From a virus: 60,441 bases of DNA. The notes below the pieces were generated by a model that was not told where the DNA came from, did not search any database, and saw only the letters and a program-made list of their open reading frames with translations. The position numbers were made by a program, and so were the translations under genes. The DNA lies in IMG/VR virus record IMGVR_UViG_3300045283_000290, positions 1 through 60,441 of that record. One strand, 5' to 3'. Below, piece after piece: positions 15,360 to 23,785 of the stretch. Each line of letters starts with the position of its first letter. Within the stretch, counting starts at the first letter, position 1.

Positions 15360-15581
15360 TCAGGAGCCTCTGACCAACAGATGCACGCTACCCACGTGCG
15401 CCACGCTGCTGCGACCCTCGACCCACGTGGCCTCGATCATCTTCTCGTCGGTGTCGAGACGGGCGACCCGCGGAGAGGCCTCGCGCGCCCCGCAGAAGAC
15501 AACCTTCACCACCACTGCGGCCGTGGCCACCGTCAGCGGCCCGGCCAGACAGACCAATATCAGAAGCTCGCCCTCAGTCAT
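15360..15581 (-). CDS. single-span membrane protein coupled to endolysin
   Basis: 73 residues; the ATG overlaps the endolysin stop. An N-terminal hydrophobic helix (LLILVCLAGPLTVATAAVVV KVVF) is followed by a polar tail. Small size, N-terminal anchor and tight coupling to the endolysin suggest a lysis role (small holin or antiholin), which is an inference from position. Confidence 0.55.
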   Translation of the reverse strand: MTEGELLILVCLAGPLTVATAAVVVKVVFCGAREASPRVARLDTDEKMIEATWVEGRSSVAHVGSVHLLVRGS

Positions 15582-16492
15582 ATCGCCCTCCCGGCCGCGA
15601 TCGTCGCATCGAGCGCGGTCTCGGTCTCCTCGCCGACGACGCCGTCGGGGTCGAGGTGCTTGGCCGCCTGGAAGAGGCGGACCGCCTTGCGCGTCATACG
15701 CCCGAAGTTGCCGTCGACGTCGAGCGGCTTCTCGAGCTGGAAGACGCCGGCCTCGCCGATCTTGTTGAGGGCATCCTGCAGATGCTCGACGCCCGCGATG
15801 GTGTTGCCGAAGCCGGACGGAACCTTTGGCTCCGGCGGGTGGGCGGTGGTGTCGCGCAGCACCGGAGTCGGTGCGAAGGCGAGGTCCGGGAAGGCGCGCG
15901 CCAGCTCCAGCATGATCGGAATGATGCCGGGCTGCGGGTCCAGATAGTCAGGATCCCAACCGCCACCATCGACCTTGTACTTCCCCCGGCCAGGCGGCAC
16001 CGGCGGGTCGTCGTAGACGTTGGTGCCCGACATGCAGTAGCCCGGAATGTGCCCGTGCATGTTCGGCCCGAAGCCGTTCCAGGCGTTCCCTTTGTAGTAG
16101 CCGAAGGCCCACGACCACGTCGGCGGAACAAGGCCGTTCGTCGAGTCCATGTGGTCGTAGCGGACATAGAAAATATCCGCCTGAAGCTTGCTGGAGAAAG
16201 GCCCCTTGTCGCGAGGCACGTGGGTCGATCGATGGTCCCACCGATCCCCCTGGCCGATGCCGGTGCGCGGATCGCAGCCGCTCTCCCGATAATCGAGCGC
16301 GGCGAGGAAGATCGCCGGCACCGGCCGCACGGCGTCGGCGAGCTCGCGGTAGTAGTCGAGCCCGACCTTGTCGCCGATGCGCACCGTCACGATGCGGTGG
16401 ACTCCTTCGTCAATGATCCGGGGCCGGGTGACCCGGGAGATGGAGAGGAGATGCTCGATCTCTGGTCGCTGCTGCGCGAATGGATGATCCAT
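15578..16492 (-). CDS. endolysin with C-terminal peptidoglycan-binding domain
   Basis: 304 residues. The N-terminal two thirds contain FLAALDYRESGCDPRTGIGQ, THVPRDKGPFSS and FGYYKGNAWNGFGPNMHGHI, which look like a lysozyme/muramidase-type domain with E72 (YRES) a candidate catalytic glutamate. Residues about 225-300 form a PG_binding_1 repeat (VEHLQDALNKIG.., LDVDGNFGRMTRKAVRLFQA, PDGVVGEETETAL). It would degrade host peptidoglycan at lysis. No signal peptide, so release depends on a holin; candidates flank it. Confidence 0.75.
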   Translation of the reverse strand: MDHPFAQQRPEIEHLLSISRVTRPRIIDEGVHRIVTVRIGDKVGLDYYRELADAVRPVPAIFLAALDYRESGCDPRTGIGQGDRWDHRSTHVPRDKGPFSSKLQADIFYVRYDHMDSTNGLVPPTWSWAFGYYKGNAWNGFGPNMHGHIPGYCMSGTNVYDDPPVPPGRGKYKVDGGGWDPDYLDPQPGIIPIMLELARAFPDLAFAPTPVLRDTTAHPPEPKVPSGFGNTIAGVEHLQDALNKIGEAGVFQLEKPLDVDGNFGRMTRKAVRLFQAAKHLDPDGVVGEETETALDATIAAGRAI

Positions 16493-16545
16493 GGGGGCCT
16501 CCTAAAGGAGAGGGACAATGCTCCCTCGCGGCACACCGCGTCAAG

Positions 16546-17013
16546 TTATTGGTCGATGATCGGCCAGAGCCCGGAGAGAATCGACGGCGCGAGGTTGAGG
16601 GGCTCGAGGTCGCCCCGCTTCAGGTGGGGCAGCCCCTCCTCGCCGGGGAAGGCGGTCTTCGCCAGCAGCTCGGTCTGGTACGCCTGGAACTTGACCATTC
16701 CCTCCGGCGTGAGGTCGCTGCCGTCGGCCTTGCGCGGCAGCGTCGCGAGGTGCGCGGTCACAATGCGCTGATACTCCTGGACCACGTTCGTTGCGCGGCG
16801 AAGTATCAGCGCGATCTGCCAGGCGAGGCCGACCTTCAGCGGCGCGCATTCCTTCACGCCGGCCTTGGTCGGAGTCGACTCGCACTTGATCTCGGTGAGC
16901 GAGTTCGTGATCTCGATGACCTGCTGGATGGTGAGCGGCTCGGGGCGCGGCTCCTGCGCCGGAGCGGCGCTGACGGCGGCGAGGACGATGGCGGCGGCGG
17001 CGAGCATTCGCAT
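16546..17013 (-). CDS. secreted/periplasmic small protein
   Basis: 155 residues with a Sec signal peptide (MRMLAAAAIVLAAVSAAPAQ). The mature part is helical with C44 and C57 (TEIKCESTPTKAGVKECAPL) that could form a disulfide. LGLAWQIALILRRATNVVQE resembles a region in the exported protein at 17316-17777 (TLGFACYTILSAVIDADKQE), so the two may be distant paralogues. Function unknown. Confidence 0.6.
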   Translation of the reverse strand: MRMLAAAAIVLAAVSAAPAQEPRPEPLTIQQVIEITNSLTEIKCESTPTKAGVKECAPLKVGLAWQIALILRRATNVVQEYQRIVTAHLATLPRKADGSDLTPEGMVKFQAYQTELLAKTAFPGEEGLPHLKRGDLEPLNLAPSILSGLWPIIDQ

Positions 17014-17088
17014 GGCGGGGAACCTTCTCTTTGGTGGGGGACGATAATCCCGTCTCCCTTACTACTGTTTTTGCTGGAGCGCCACCCT

Positions 17089-17253
17089 TCAGGCGTCGCC
17101 GAAGTAGAGGACGTTGAGGACGGCGCCGGCGCCCTGCGCGACGAAGCGGAGCAGCGAGAGGTCGCCCCGCAGGTGGAGCAGCGAGCCCGGCGCGAGCGGC
17201 ATGCCCACCGACGGCGTCGGGTCGGTGCCGTCGAAGCGGAAGCGCACCGTCAT
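17089..17253 (-). CDS. small beta-rich domain protein (paralogue of 35171-35548), start uncertain
   Basis: 54 residues from the only in-frame ATG: MTVRFRFDGTDPTPSVGMPL then LHLRGDLSLLRFVAQGAGAV. It aligns with the C-terminal half of the protein at 35171 (DGTAPSATVGMPLAVGSALL, LRVISQTAGAKLNVTFY). The similarity continues upstream of the ATG (LEPPAGANAVIIAAEG), where no standard start codon exists; the frame there enters through ATAG at the end of the 17316 gene. Either a non-standard start or a -1 frameshift from that gene would provide the missing N-terminus. Confidence 0.45.
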   Translation of the reverse strand: MTVRFRFDGTDPTPSVGMPLAPGSLLHLRGDLSLLRFVAQGAGAVLNVLYFGDA

Positions 17254-17315
17254 TCCCTCGGCGGCGATGATGACGGCGTTGGCGCCGGCCGGCGGCTCAA
17301 GAGCGCCGCCCCCGA

Positions 17316-17777
17316 CTATTTGGCGGCCTCGGCGCCCGCGTCGGGATCGATGAGTCGTACGATGGTGCCGGAGAGCACCGCGCTCGGGTAGACCAGCGGC
17401 GCACGGTCGCGCAGCAGGACGATTTCCTTCGCCGTCAATGCGACCGGCACGTGGTCAACTTCGGACCGCGCGATTTTCCGGGCGAGGTCGTCGCGCTCCC
17501 ACTTCGAGCGCATGTCGCGCTCCTGCTTGTCGGCGTCGATGACCGCGCTCAAAATCGTGTAGCAGGCGAAGCCGAGCGTGAACGGGGTCCACTCCTCGCA
17601 CTTGCCCTCGGCGGGGTTCGCCTTGACGCAAACCGGCGCGCCGAGCTGCTTGCCCCGCGGGTCGACGAGCTCCTGCGAGAAAACGATCAGGCGTTTTTGC
17701 GGCGCGGCGTCATCGCCGCTCGCGGCGCACGGCGCGAACAACGCCACCATGACGAAAAAGATGTGGACTGGCTTCAT
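17316..17777 (-). CDS. secreted/periplasmic small protein
   Basis: 153 residues; AAGGAAGG lies before the ATG. Signal peptide MKPVHIFFVMVALFAPCAAS G. Two Cys pairs (C51 and C60 in PVCVKANPAEGKCEEWTPF, and C69) and a helical centre (YTILSAVIDADKQERDMRSK WERDDL), then TAKEIVLLRDRAPLVYPSAV. Looks like an exported phage protein of unknown role. Its stop is directly followed by the paralogous small beta domain in another frame. Confidence 0.6.
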   Translation of the reverse strand: MKPVHIFFVMVALFAPCAASGDDAAPQKRLIVFSQELVDPRGKQLGAPVCVKANPAEGKCEEWTPFTLGFACYTILSAVIDADKQERDMRSKWERDDLARKIARSEVDHVPVALTAKEIVLLRDRAPLVYPSAVLSGTIVRLIDPDAGAEAAK

Positions 17778-17846
17778 CGACGTATACCTTCCTTTTTTGA
17801 TGGAAGGGCACGAAAGACAGGTTAGGGGTCCCGCGTCAACCCGATC

Positions 17847-18758
17847 TCATTGCGATGAGTAGACGCCGCCGCCGGGACCGATCTTCACGTCGCCCCAGTC
17901 GATGCCGTGGACCCCTCCGGGCGGAGGCAAGTTGCCGCCGGGAAACAGGTCGAGTTTCCCGCCGGTGTTGAGCACGAGGGCGAGGTTGTCGACGATGCAC
18001 CGCCACGGTGAGGTCACGCCGAGCGTGCCGAGGTTGTTCATGTCCCAGATGATGGAGTCGGCGCCCCACAGCGTGCCGTGGACATCGGCAGTGACGGTCG
18101 CCTCGCGGAAGGTCCGACCGCCGCTGGGACCGCTCCAGAGCAGGAACCTGGGGTCGGCGTCGAGGATGCCGCCGGCCACCGAGATCGCGTAGTCGCTGTC
18201 ACCGCCGATCCATATCTCGGTGTTCTCAGGCGTGCTGATTGTCCCGACCCCCTCCCCGCAGAACAAGTGGGAACCGCCCTGGCCGGGAACGCCTGCGTTT
18301 CCCAGCGACAGGTCGTTGCCGCCGGCCCGGTTGCCCGCGAGGCTGACGGTTGCTCCGAACGTGGAGCGGACGCAGTCGCTGGTGTCGGACTGCAGGGTCC
18401 CGTGACCGCTGACGGTCACGACGGCGTCGTACCCGGCCCACAGGCCCTCGGCGCCTGCGCCGTTACCGGCTCCCGGTCCGACTGCGGTGCCGTGTAGTCT
18501 GGCATTCTGGTCGAGCGTGACCGTGCATCCCTTCATAGCCGCTCCGAGCAAGTTGCCCTCGAGGCGTATGCCGGGGCGCTCGCCCTGGATGAAGATGTCC
18601 GGAATGGCAAAGCCGCAGTCCGCGTAGCGCAGGAGCCACCTGTAGCAGCCGGTGCCGGTCGCAAACGTTCCCGGCGTCGGCGTCGCCGGCTGATCGTCGC
18701 TCCCGCCGGAAGCGACGAAGAACCTCGGCGCCTGTGTGTCCAGATAGATGCGGCCCAT
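17847..18758 (-). CDS. beta-helix-like tail or receptor-binding protein
   Basis: 303 residues beginning MGRIYLDTQAPRFFVASGGS. The body is a series of short strands with repeated G-x-x-T/V and N-x-G turns (GIRLEGNLLGAAMKGCTVTL, VTVSGHGTLQSDTSDC, GATVSLAGNRAGGNDLSLG), as in right-handed beta-helix tail spikes or pectate-lyase-like proteins. No signal peptide. Its place between the secreted proteins and two tail-fibre-like genes supports a virion surface role, but the substrate cannot be told. Confidence 0.5.
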   Translation of the reverse strand: MGRIYLDTQAPRFFVASGGSDDQPATPTPGTFATGTGCYRWLLRYADCGFAIPDIFIQGERPGIRLEGNLLGAAMKGCTVTLDQNARLHGTAVGPGAGNGAGAEGLWAGYDAVVTVSGHGTLQSDTSDCVRSTFGATVSLAGNRAGGNDLSLGNAGVPGQGGSHLFCGEGVGTISTPENTEIWIGGDSDYAISVAGGILDADPRFLLWSGPSGGRTFREATVTADVHGTLWGADSIIWDMNNLGTLGVTSPWRCIVDNLALVLNTGGKLDLFPGGNLPPPGGVHGIDWGDVKIGPGGGVYSSQ

Positions 18759-18790
18759 TTTTTGTTCCCTTCCTCAGCGCGCGTCCGATT

Positions 18791-21700
18791 TCAGCGGAAC
18801 CTATAGGCGGTCAGTTCGCAGCTGTTAAAATTCACCGTGCCGACTGCGAAGTTCGCTTGTCCGACGAGGTAGATGGTCGTCGTGCTTGCGAGCTTGATGA
18901 CGGTCGGCCCCACTTGAACGTTGGGATTTTTACTTGCGGTACCCCCTCCGGCGGCCAAATCCGTCTGCGAGGTTAAACCGGCGCCGACGAGTGCGTTGGT
19001 GGTCTGCGAGATCGCCGCCGACAAATCGGTGATGGTCGCAGCCCCACTCGGATTGAAGCCGATTGTCCCGTTGACCATCCAATTGCCCGCTGGCAGGCTC
19101 TTGCTCGTGCAGGTGAGAGGAGTCCCGGTCGTAAGCGACGTGGCGGTCACGGCCGAACTGTCCTGGACCTCGCCGAAATTCCCCGCCGTCGCGTCGTCAT
19201 TAGTATTTGTAGCAACAAGCTGGCCGCGGTTGTAGCAGGTGCCGGTGGTCGTGATGGTCGTGCTGGCGCAAACAACACTCGTCACCGTGCCGGTGCCGCC
19301 CGCGGCGACCCACGACGGCGGCGCGCTGGTGCTGTTCGTCGACAGCACCTTTCCAGCGGTATCGGCCGCGAGCCGTTTGATGACGCCGGTCGAGTCGCGG
19401 TAGTAGATGTCGTAGTTCGCGTCGGAGCCCAGCGTCATAGTGACGCCCGCGATGACGAAGCCCGTGCCGGCCGTGCCGCCCGTCAGAGTGCCGACCGACG
19501 TGAGCGACGACGTGACGACGCCGCTCGCCAGCGTCGTTCCGGTCAGGGTCCCGGCCGCGGCTGCGACCGTGCAGGTGGCGCCGAGCGTGCAGGTCTGTCC
19601 GTTGACGGTCGTCGCCGGATTGACCAGGTCCGCATTGGTCACCAGCCCGGTCGCCGTGAACGACCCCGTGACGGTGACGGCGCCCGACGCCGAGACGGTG
19701 AACGGGTTGCTGGTGCCGATGCGCAGGCTGTCGCCGCCGAGCGCCCAGGAATTTGTGAAGGTTACGTTGGTGCCCGCGATTGGGGCCTTGACGTACAACG
19801 AAATGTAATTCGTGTACGTCACCGCGCTTGATGCCGCGATTGTGTTCCCGCCGAGTGTATCGGTGACGGCCGCCGCGACCGTGCCGCTCGACGTGGTGTC
19901 GGTCAACGTGCCGGTAATGCCCTTGATGCGGACGCCGTTGGTGGTCCAGGCCGGGACGGACTGGTTGCCGCTCAGGACGAAGGGAGCGCCCGCTACGGTG
20001 ACGCTGCCGTTGAAGGTGGAAGTCCCAGTAACCTCCAGGGCGTCGGAGCCGATCGAGCCGCCGCCGAGCGCGAGCGAGGTTCCGGTCGCCACGCCGAGCG
20101 CGGGGGTAACCAGCGCGGGCGAGGTCGCGAGCACCGCCGATCCCGTCCCGGTCGTCGCGATCCAGGAGGGAACGCCCGCGCCGGTCTCCTGCAAGAGGGT
20201 CGTGCCGCTGTTGTTGCCGGCGAGCGTCGTCCAGACGCTGCCGTTCCAGTACACGATCTCGCCCGCGCGCAGCGGCGTGGGCAGGATGTTGTTGAGCGCG
20301 GTGGCGGCGTTGTTCCACGCCGGCAACCCGGACGCTATCTGGAGCGTGAACCCATTGCTGCTGATCGGTAGGCGATGCAGCAGTCCGCCCGAGTCGCGAT
20401 AGTAGATGTCGCCGGTGGCGTCGCTGCCGAGCGCGACCGTGACGGCGCCGATGGAGCCGGTCGTCCACTTGCCCGTGATGTCGACCGTGAACAGGCTCGC
20501 GGCGGCAGCCGACTGGAAGTCGAGGAAGTTGCCGGTCGGACTGGTGTCGGTGTTCCGCTTCGACAGGTACGCGGTGACGTTGTTGGCGCCGAGCGTTTGC
20601 GAGATGCGGCTGTTCGTCGGCGCGGCGACGCCGAGGCCCAGCCCGAGGAGCCCGCCTAGGCCGGTGGTGCCCCAGGTCGACCCGTCTGGGCCGGTGACCG
20701 AGGCCGAGATCGTGAGGTTGGGGCACGACCAGGCGGGCGTGGCGTTCACCCAGCACACATCCACGAAAAGGTGGCTCTGGACCGTGACGTCCTGGGTGCC
20801 CTGCCCGGCGAGAATAAGGCCCTTGCCGGTGGTGGCGCCGATCACGCCCAGGCCGTTCGACACGGTGGGGACCGCGGCGTTGATGCGTATCCCGGCGGCG
20901 GGAGAGGACGTGTTGATGCCCACGCCGGTGAACTGGCCGAGGCCGGGCGTGGTCTGCCCGATATTGGACCCGTTGATGCCGCCCGAGTCCCACGTGCCGG
21001 CGTCCGCGAAGGTCGCCGTGGCGTTGAAAATCGACGCGGAGTTGAAGGTCGTCGCCGCCGTGCTGAAGGTCTGAGCGCCGGTCCACGTGTTCGCGTGCCC
21101 TAACGCAAGCGAGGCGACGACCGCTCCCGTCGTCGGCGAGATCGTCAGCGTGCCGTCGTTGTTAGAGACCGAGGCCACGCCCGAGGCGAGCACGCCGTTG
21201 ACGTAGTAACCGCCGGGAACGTTGAACTTACCGGCCCCGAGATCGCCGCCCGTCGGGCTGTCGAGGGTGACGCCGCCGGTCGCGCGGACGCACAGATGGT
21301 CCGTGATCGAGATCGCAGCAGAGGCGGTCGTCGCGAGGCAGGCCGCGCCGGGGTGAGAGGTGGGGCTCCAGGTGCCATCGGCGTAGACGTGAAGGGACGC
21401 GCCAGTGCCGGTCCAAACGGAGGAGTCGTAGCCCTTGCCCTCGAACGAGGCCAGCAACGTTCCCGAGGTGACCGTCAACGGTGACGCGCGGGTGCCAAGC
21501 GATGTGCGACCGTCGAAGATCGCGGCACCGCTCACGCCGTTGTTGAACGCCGTGATCTCTATTCGTGCCACTGAGCCGTCGGCGCCGTAGGCTTTCCACG
21601 TCGCGCCGGAGCCGCCGGCCGGCACCGCGCCGCTGCCGTTGTCGATCGTTTGCGGCGCAGCCCAGGTGTTGGCATGGGCGAGGTTGAGCGAGGCGGTGAT

Positions 21701-21916
21701 CGCACCGGTGCTCGGCGAGATCGTCAATGTGCCGTCGACATTGGTGATCGATGAGACGACGGCGTTGGCGTCGGCCTTCGCCGCGAAGCAGGTGTTCCAC
21801 TGCCCGGCGGTGAGCACCGCCCCGAACGCGATGTAGGGGCACGCCGACTGCGCGAGCGCGCCCGAGGGCGCCAGCAGCGCGGCTGCGAAAACAATGAGGC
21901 GGAGGAGCGCGCGCAT
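18791..21916 (-). CDS. 1041-residue tail-fibre-like repeat protein with a signal peptide
   Basis: Begins with a Sec-type signal (MRALLRLIVFAAALLAPSGA LAQ) and then consists of beta-rich repeats. One unit, DGTLTISPSTGAITASLNLA HANTW, appears near residues 60 and 255 in near-identical form; another, MTLGSDANYDIYYRDSTGVI, recurs near 500 and 835. Low-complexity Ser/Thr/Gly strands and a 'YYRDS' motif are typical of phage tail fibres and long beta-structured adhesins. Its ATG overlaps the stop of the upstream fibre gene. The N-terminal signal is odd for a virion protein assembled in the cytoplasm. Confidence 0.6.
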   Translation of the reverse strand: MRALLRLIVFAAALLAPSGALAQSACPYIAFGAVLTAGQWNTCFAAKADANAVVSSITNVDGTLTISPSTGAITASLNLAHANTWAAPQTIDNGSGAVPAGGSGATWKAYGADGSVARIEITAFNNGVSGAAIFDGRTSLGTRASPLTVTSGTLLASFEGKGYDSSVWTGTGASLHVYADGTWSPTSHPGAACLATTASAAISITDHLCVRATGGVTLDSPTGGDLGAGKFNVPGGYYVNGVLASGVASVSNNDGTLTISPTTGAVVASLALGHANTWTGAQTFSTAATTFNSASIFNATATFADAGTWDSGGINGSNIGQTTPGLGQFTGVGINTSSPAAGIRINAAVPTVSNGLGVIGATTGKGLILAGQGTQDVTVQSHLFVDVCWVNATPAWSCPNLTISASVTGPDGSTWGTTGLGGLLGLGLGVAAPTNSRISQTLGANNVTAYLSKRNTDTSPTGNFLDFQSAAAASLFTVDITGKWTTGSIGAVTVALGSDATGDIYYRDSGGLLHRLPISSNGFTLQIASGLPAWNNAATALNNILPTPLRAGEIVYWNGSVWTTLAGNNSGTTLLQETGAGVPSWIATTGTGSAVLATSPALVTPALGVATGTSLALGGGSIGSDALEVTGTSTFNGSVTVAGAPFVLSGNQSVPAWTTNGVRIKGITGTLTDTTSSGTVAAAVTDTLGGNTIAASSAVTYTNYISLYVKAPIAGTNVTFTNSWALGGDSLRIGTSNPFTVSASGAVTVTGSFTATGLVTNADLVNPATTVNGQTCTLGATCTVAAAAGTLTGTTLASGVVTSSLTSVGTLTGGTAGTGFVIAGVTMTLGSDANYDIYYRDSTGVIKRLAADTAGKVLSTNSTSAPPSWVAAGGTGTVTSVVCASTTITTTGTCYNRGQLVATNTNDDATAGNFGEVQDSSAVTATSLTTGTPLTCTSKSLPAGNWMVNGTIGFNPSGAATITDLSAAISQTTNALVGAGLTSQTDLAAGGGTASKNPNVQVGPTVIKLASTTTIYLVGQANFAVGTVNFNSCELTAYRFR

Positions 21917-23112
21917 CAGTCATAATACTCCGTGATGGAGAGGATACCGGACTGTGCGTTGCCGGCCCCGGCGCCCACCGTGAAGCCCGTCGACGTGGGA
22001 TTGAAGACATCAAACTCGACGTACTCGCCGGCGCCGCCGCCGCCCGAGCAATTCAGCGAGCTGTTGCTGACGCTGATTGTGCCGAGGCCGACGCCGCCCT
22101 CCCCCGAGTTAGGACCGCCGCCGAAGTGGTTGAGGCCGCCGGCCGTCGAACACGTGATGGCGACCGAGCCGCTCAGAGCCGTCCCGGTCAGGCTGAAACC
22201 GTTCTTGCCGTTGCCGCCCGGGAGGCGCAGCGCGAGCCTGCCGGTGCCGTTCGAGCCGCCGGTGCCGCCGGCGCCTCCTGCCGCGCTGCCGCCGGAGTTC
22301 GTGCCGGGGGAGCCACCAATGGCCGTCCAGCTGCCGAAGGAGGACGTTCCGCCGGTCCCGCCGCCGTTACTGCCGCCGTTGCCGCCGCCGGCGACGAGGA
22401 TCACGTGCGCCCGCACCACGCCCGCGCTCGGGACATAGGTGCTGGTGGTCGGGCCGGAGGACGAGTAGGTCGGCTGCGCGCCGCTCGCCGCCGCCGTGAT
22501 GCGGCCGGTGATGTCGACGGTGAGCTGCGGCCGAACGTAGGTGCCCGAAGAGACGCCCGACGCGACGAGCTGCGCGAGGCCGACCGAGTTGGCCGCGAGC
22601 CCCGGGTTCGGCAGCGTGCCGGTGAGAGAGCCGCCGACCGCGCAGGTGTTCGTCCAGTTGGCGCCCCCGGTGTCGGGGTTCGTCGTGTTGTTGTCGACCG
22701 TCGAAATCCACAGGCACCGCGGGACCGCGAGCTGCTGGACCCTGGCACCGTTCGCGTAGCCGCCGATCACGCCGGAGAAGGCCGAGTTCCAGTAGATCGG
22801 CCCGCCCATGGTCTGCCAGCGCGACCACTGCGAGATGTTCTTGAGGATGCCGTTGAAGTCCTGCCCGAACGGCGGGCAGCCGCCGGCGGAGGCGGGCACG
22901 AAGGTCAGCGGCGGGAAGCCGTCGGTGAACGAGGCCGCGCAATTCTGGATGCCGATCTGCGAGGCGTTCGGGATCGCCCGGACGTAGGCTCCTCCCGCCG
23001 AGTTCGCCCAGGGGATGGAGATCGCCGGCGGAACGCTCCCGGCCGTCTCGGCGAGCGCCGGAACGAACGGGAGGAGGACGAACGCCAGCGCGGCGAGGAG
23101 GAGCTTCCTCAT
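21916..23112 (-). CDS. tail-fibre protein with signal peptide and Gly-rich tip
   Basis: 398 residues. Signal-like N-terminus MRKLLLAALAFVLLPFVPAL A. Residues about 75-165 contain FGQDFNGILKNISQWSRWQT, MGGPIYWNSAFSGVIGGYAN and LWISTVDNNTTNPDTGGANW, the hallmark of phage tail-fibre N-terminal regions that attach to the baseplate. The last 170 residues are very Gly/Ser-rich (GGGNGGSNGGGTGG, GGAGGTGGSNGTG) like receptor-binding tip domains made of polyglycine helices. The likely host-recognition protein. The signal peptide before a typical virion domain is unusual. Confidence 0.7.
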   Translation of the reverse strand: MRKLLLAALAFVLLPFVPALAETAGSVPPAISIPWANSAGGAYVRAIPNASQIGIQNCAASFTDGFPPLTFVPASAGGCPPFGQDFNGILKNISQWSRWQTMGGPIYWNSAFSGVIGGYANGARVQQLAVPRCLWISTVDNNTTNPDTGGANWTNTCAVGGSLTGTLPNPGLAANSVGLAQLVASGVSSGTYVRPQLTVDITGRITAAASGAQPTYSSSGPTTSTYVPSAGVVRAHVILVAGGGNGGSNGGGTGGTSSFGSWTAIGGSPGTNSGGSAAGGAGGTGGSNGTGRLALRLPGGNGKNGFSLTGTALSGSVAITCSTAGGLNHFGGGPNSGEGGVGLGTISVSNSSLNCSGGGGAGEYVEFDVFNPTSTGFTVGAGAGNAQSGILSITEYYD

Positions 23113-23119
23113 CGAGACC

Positions 23120-23785
23120 TCACAGGTGCACGAGGGTTGAAGCGACGCCGACCGGCTTCGGAAGAATCCCGGGCGTGCTCAAGATGGCGACCTCCGGGGC
23201 GGTGAGGACGAAGTTGAATTGAAACGTCATAGTCATGTTTTGACCGTCTGTCACGAAACAATCGCCGCGGTGAGGAAAGAGCGCCAGCAGCACGGCGTTG
23301 ATGCCCGGGATCGACCCGTCGCAGATGTTCGCCGCGGCCTTCGCCAGGATCAGCGTGCGGAACTGGTCGTCGGGCAGCGAGAAGGTCGCGGTGATCGTCT
23401 GCCCGCTGAAGAAGCCGCCCTGCCCGAAGCCGGTCCAGCTCGACGCCTCGTTGAAGCCGAAGAAGCTCGAGCCGGCCGGGATGGCGACGACGCGCGTCAC
23501 CCCGACGATGCGCCCCCAGATGTCCAGACCGACGCCCTGCGCCGTCATCACGTTCCAGATGAAGTCGTAGAAGTTGTCGAGGTTGAGCGTCGGGTCGAGC
23601 GCGGCGTTTATCGAGACCAGGAGCGAGTCGAGCGTCTGGCTGTTCGCGTACTGAGAAATGACCGTCGCCCACAGGTCGAACGGCGGAATCGTCCCGATCG
23701 GCGAGACGCCGATCTGGAACGCGCCGATCGCGTTCGACCCCGGGGCCGGATTCGGGTGCGGATAGGGAGGGCCGGCGCCAAGCAT
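23120..23785 (-). CDS. baseplate protein (DUF2612-type)
   Basis: 221 residues; ATG overlaps the stop of the baseplate J-like gene (TGATG). Blocks WATVISQYANSQTLDSLLVS, DNFYDFIWNVMTAQGVGLDI WGRIVGVTR and DDQFRTLILAKAAANICDGS IP match DUF2612 phage baseplate proteins, which act as the gpI/tail-protein I equivalent linking the wedge to fibres. It precedes the fibre genes directly, as expected. Confidence 0.8.
   Translation of the reverse strand: MLGAGPPYPHPNPAPGSNAIGAFQIGVSPIGTIPPFDLWATVISQYANSQTLDSLLVSINAALDPTLNLDNFYDFIWNVMTAQGVGLDIWGRIVGVTRVVAIPAGSSFFGFNEASSWTGFGQGGFFSGQTITATFSLPDDQFRTLILAKAAANICDGSIPGINAVLLALFPHRGDCFVTDGQNMTMTFQFNFVLTAPEVAILSTPGILPKPVGVASTLVHL

Noticed and set aside
15345-15380. 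GGCGTAGCTCAGG, similar to the start of a tRNA D-arm
   Set aside because: No acceptor stem, anticodon arm or T-arm follows, and the sequence runs into the 3' end of a small membrane-protein gene.
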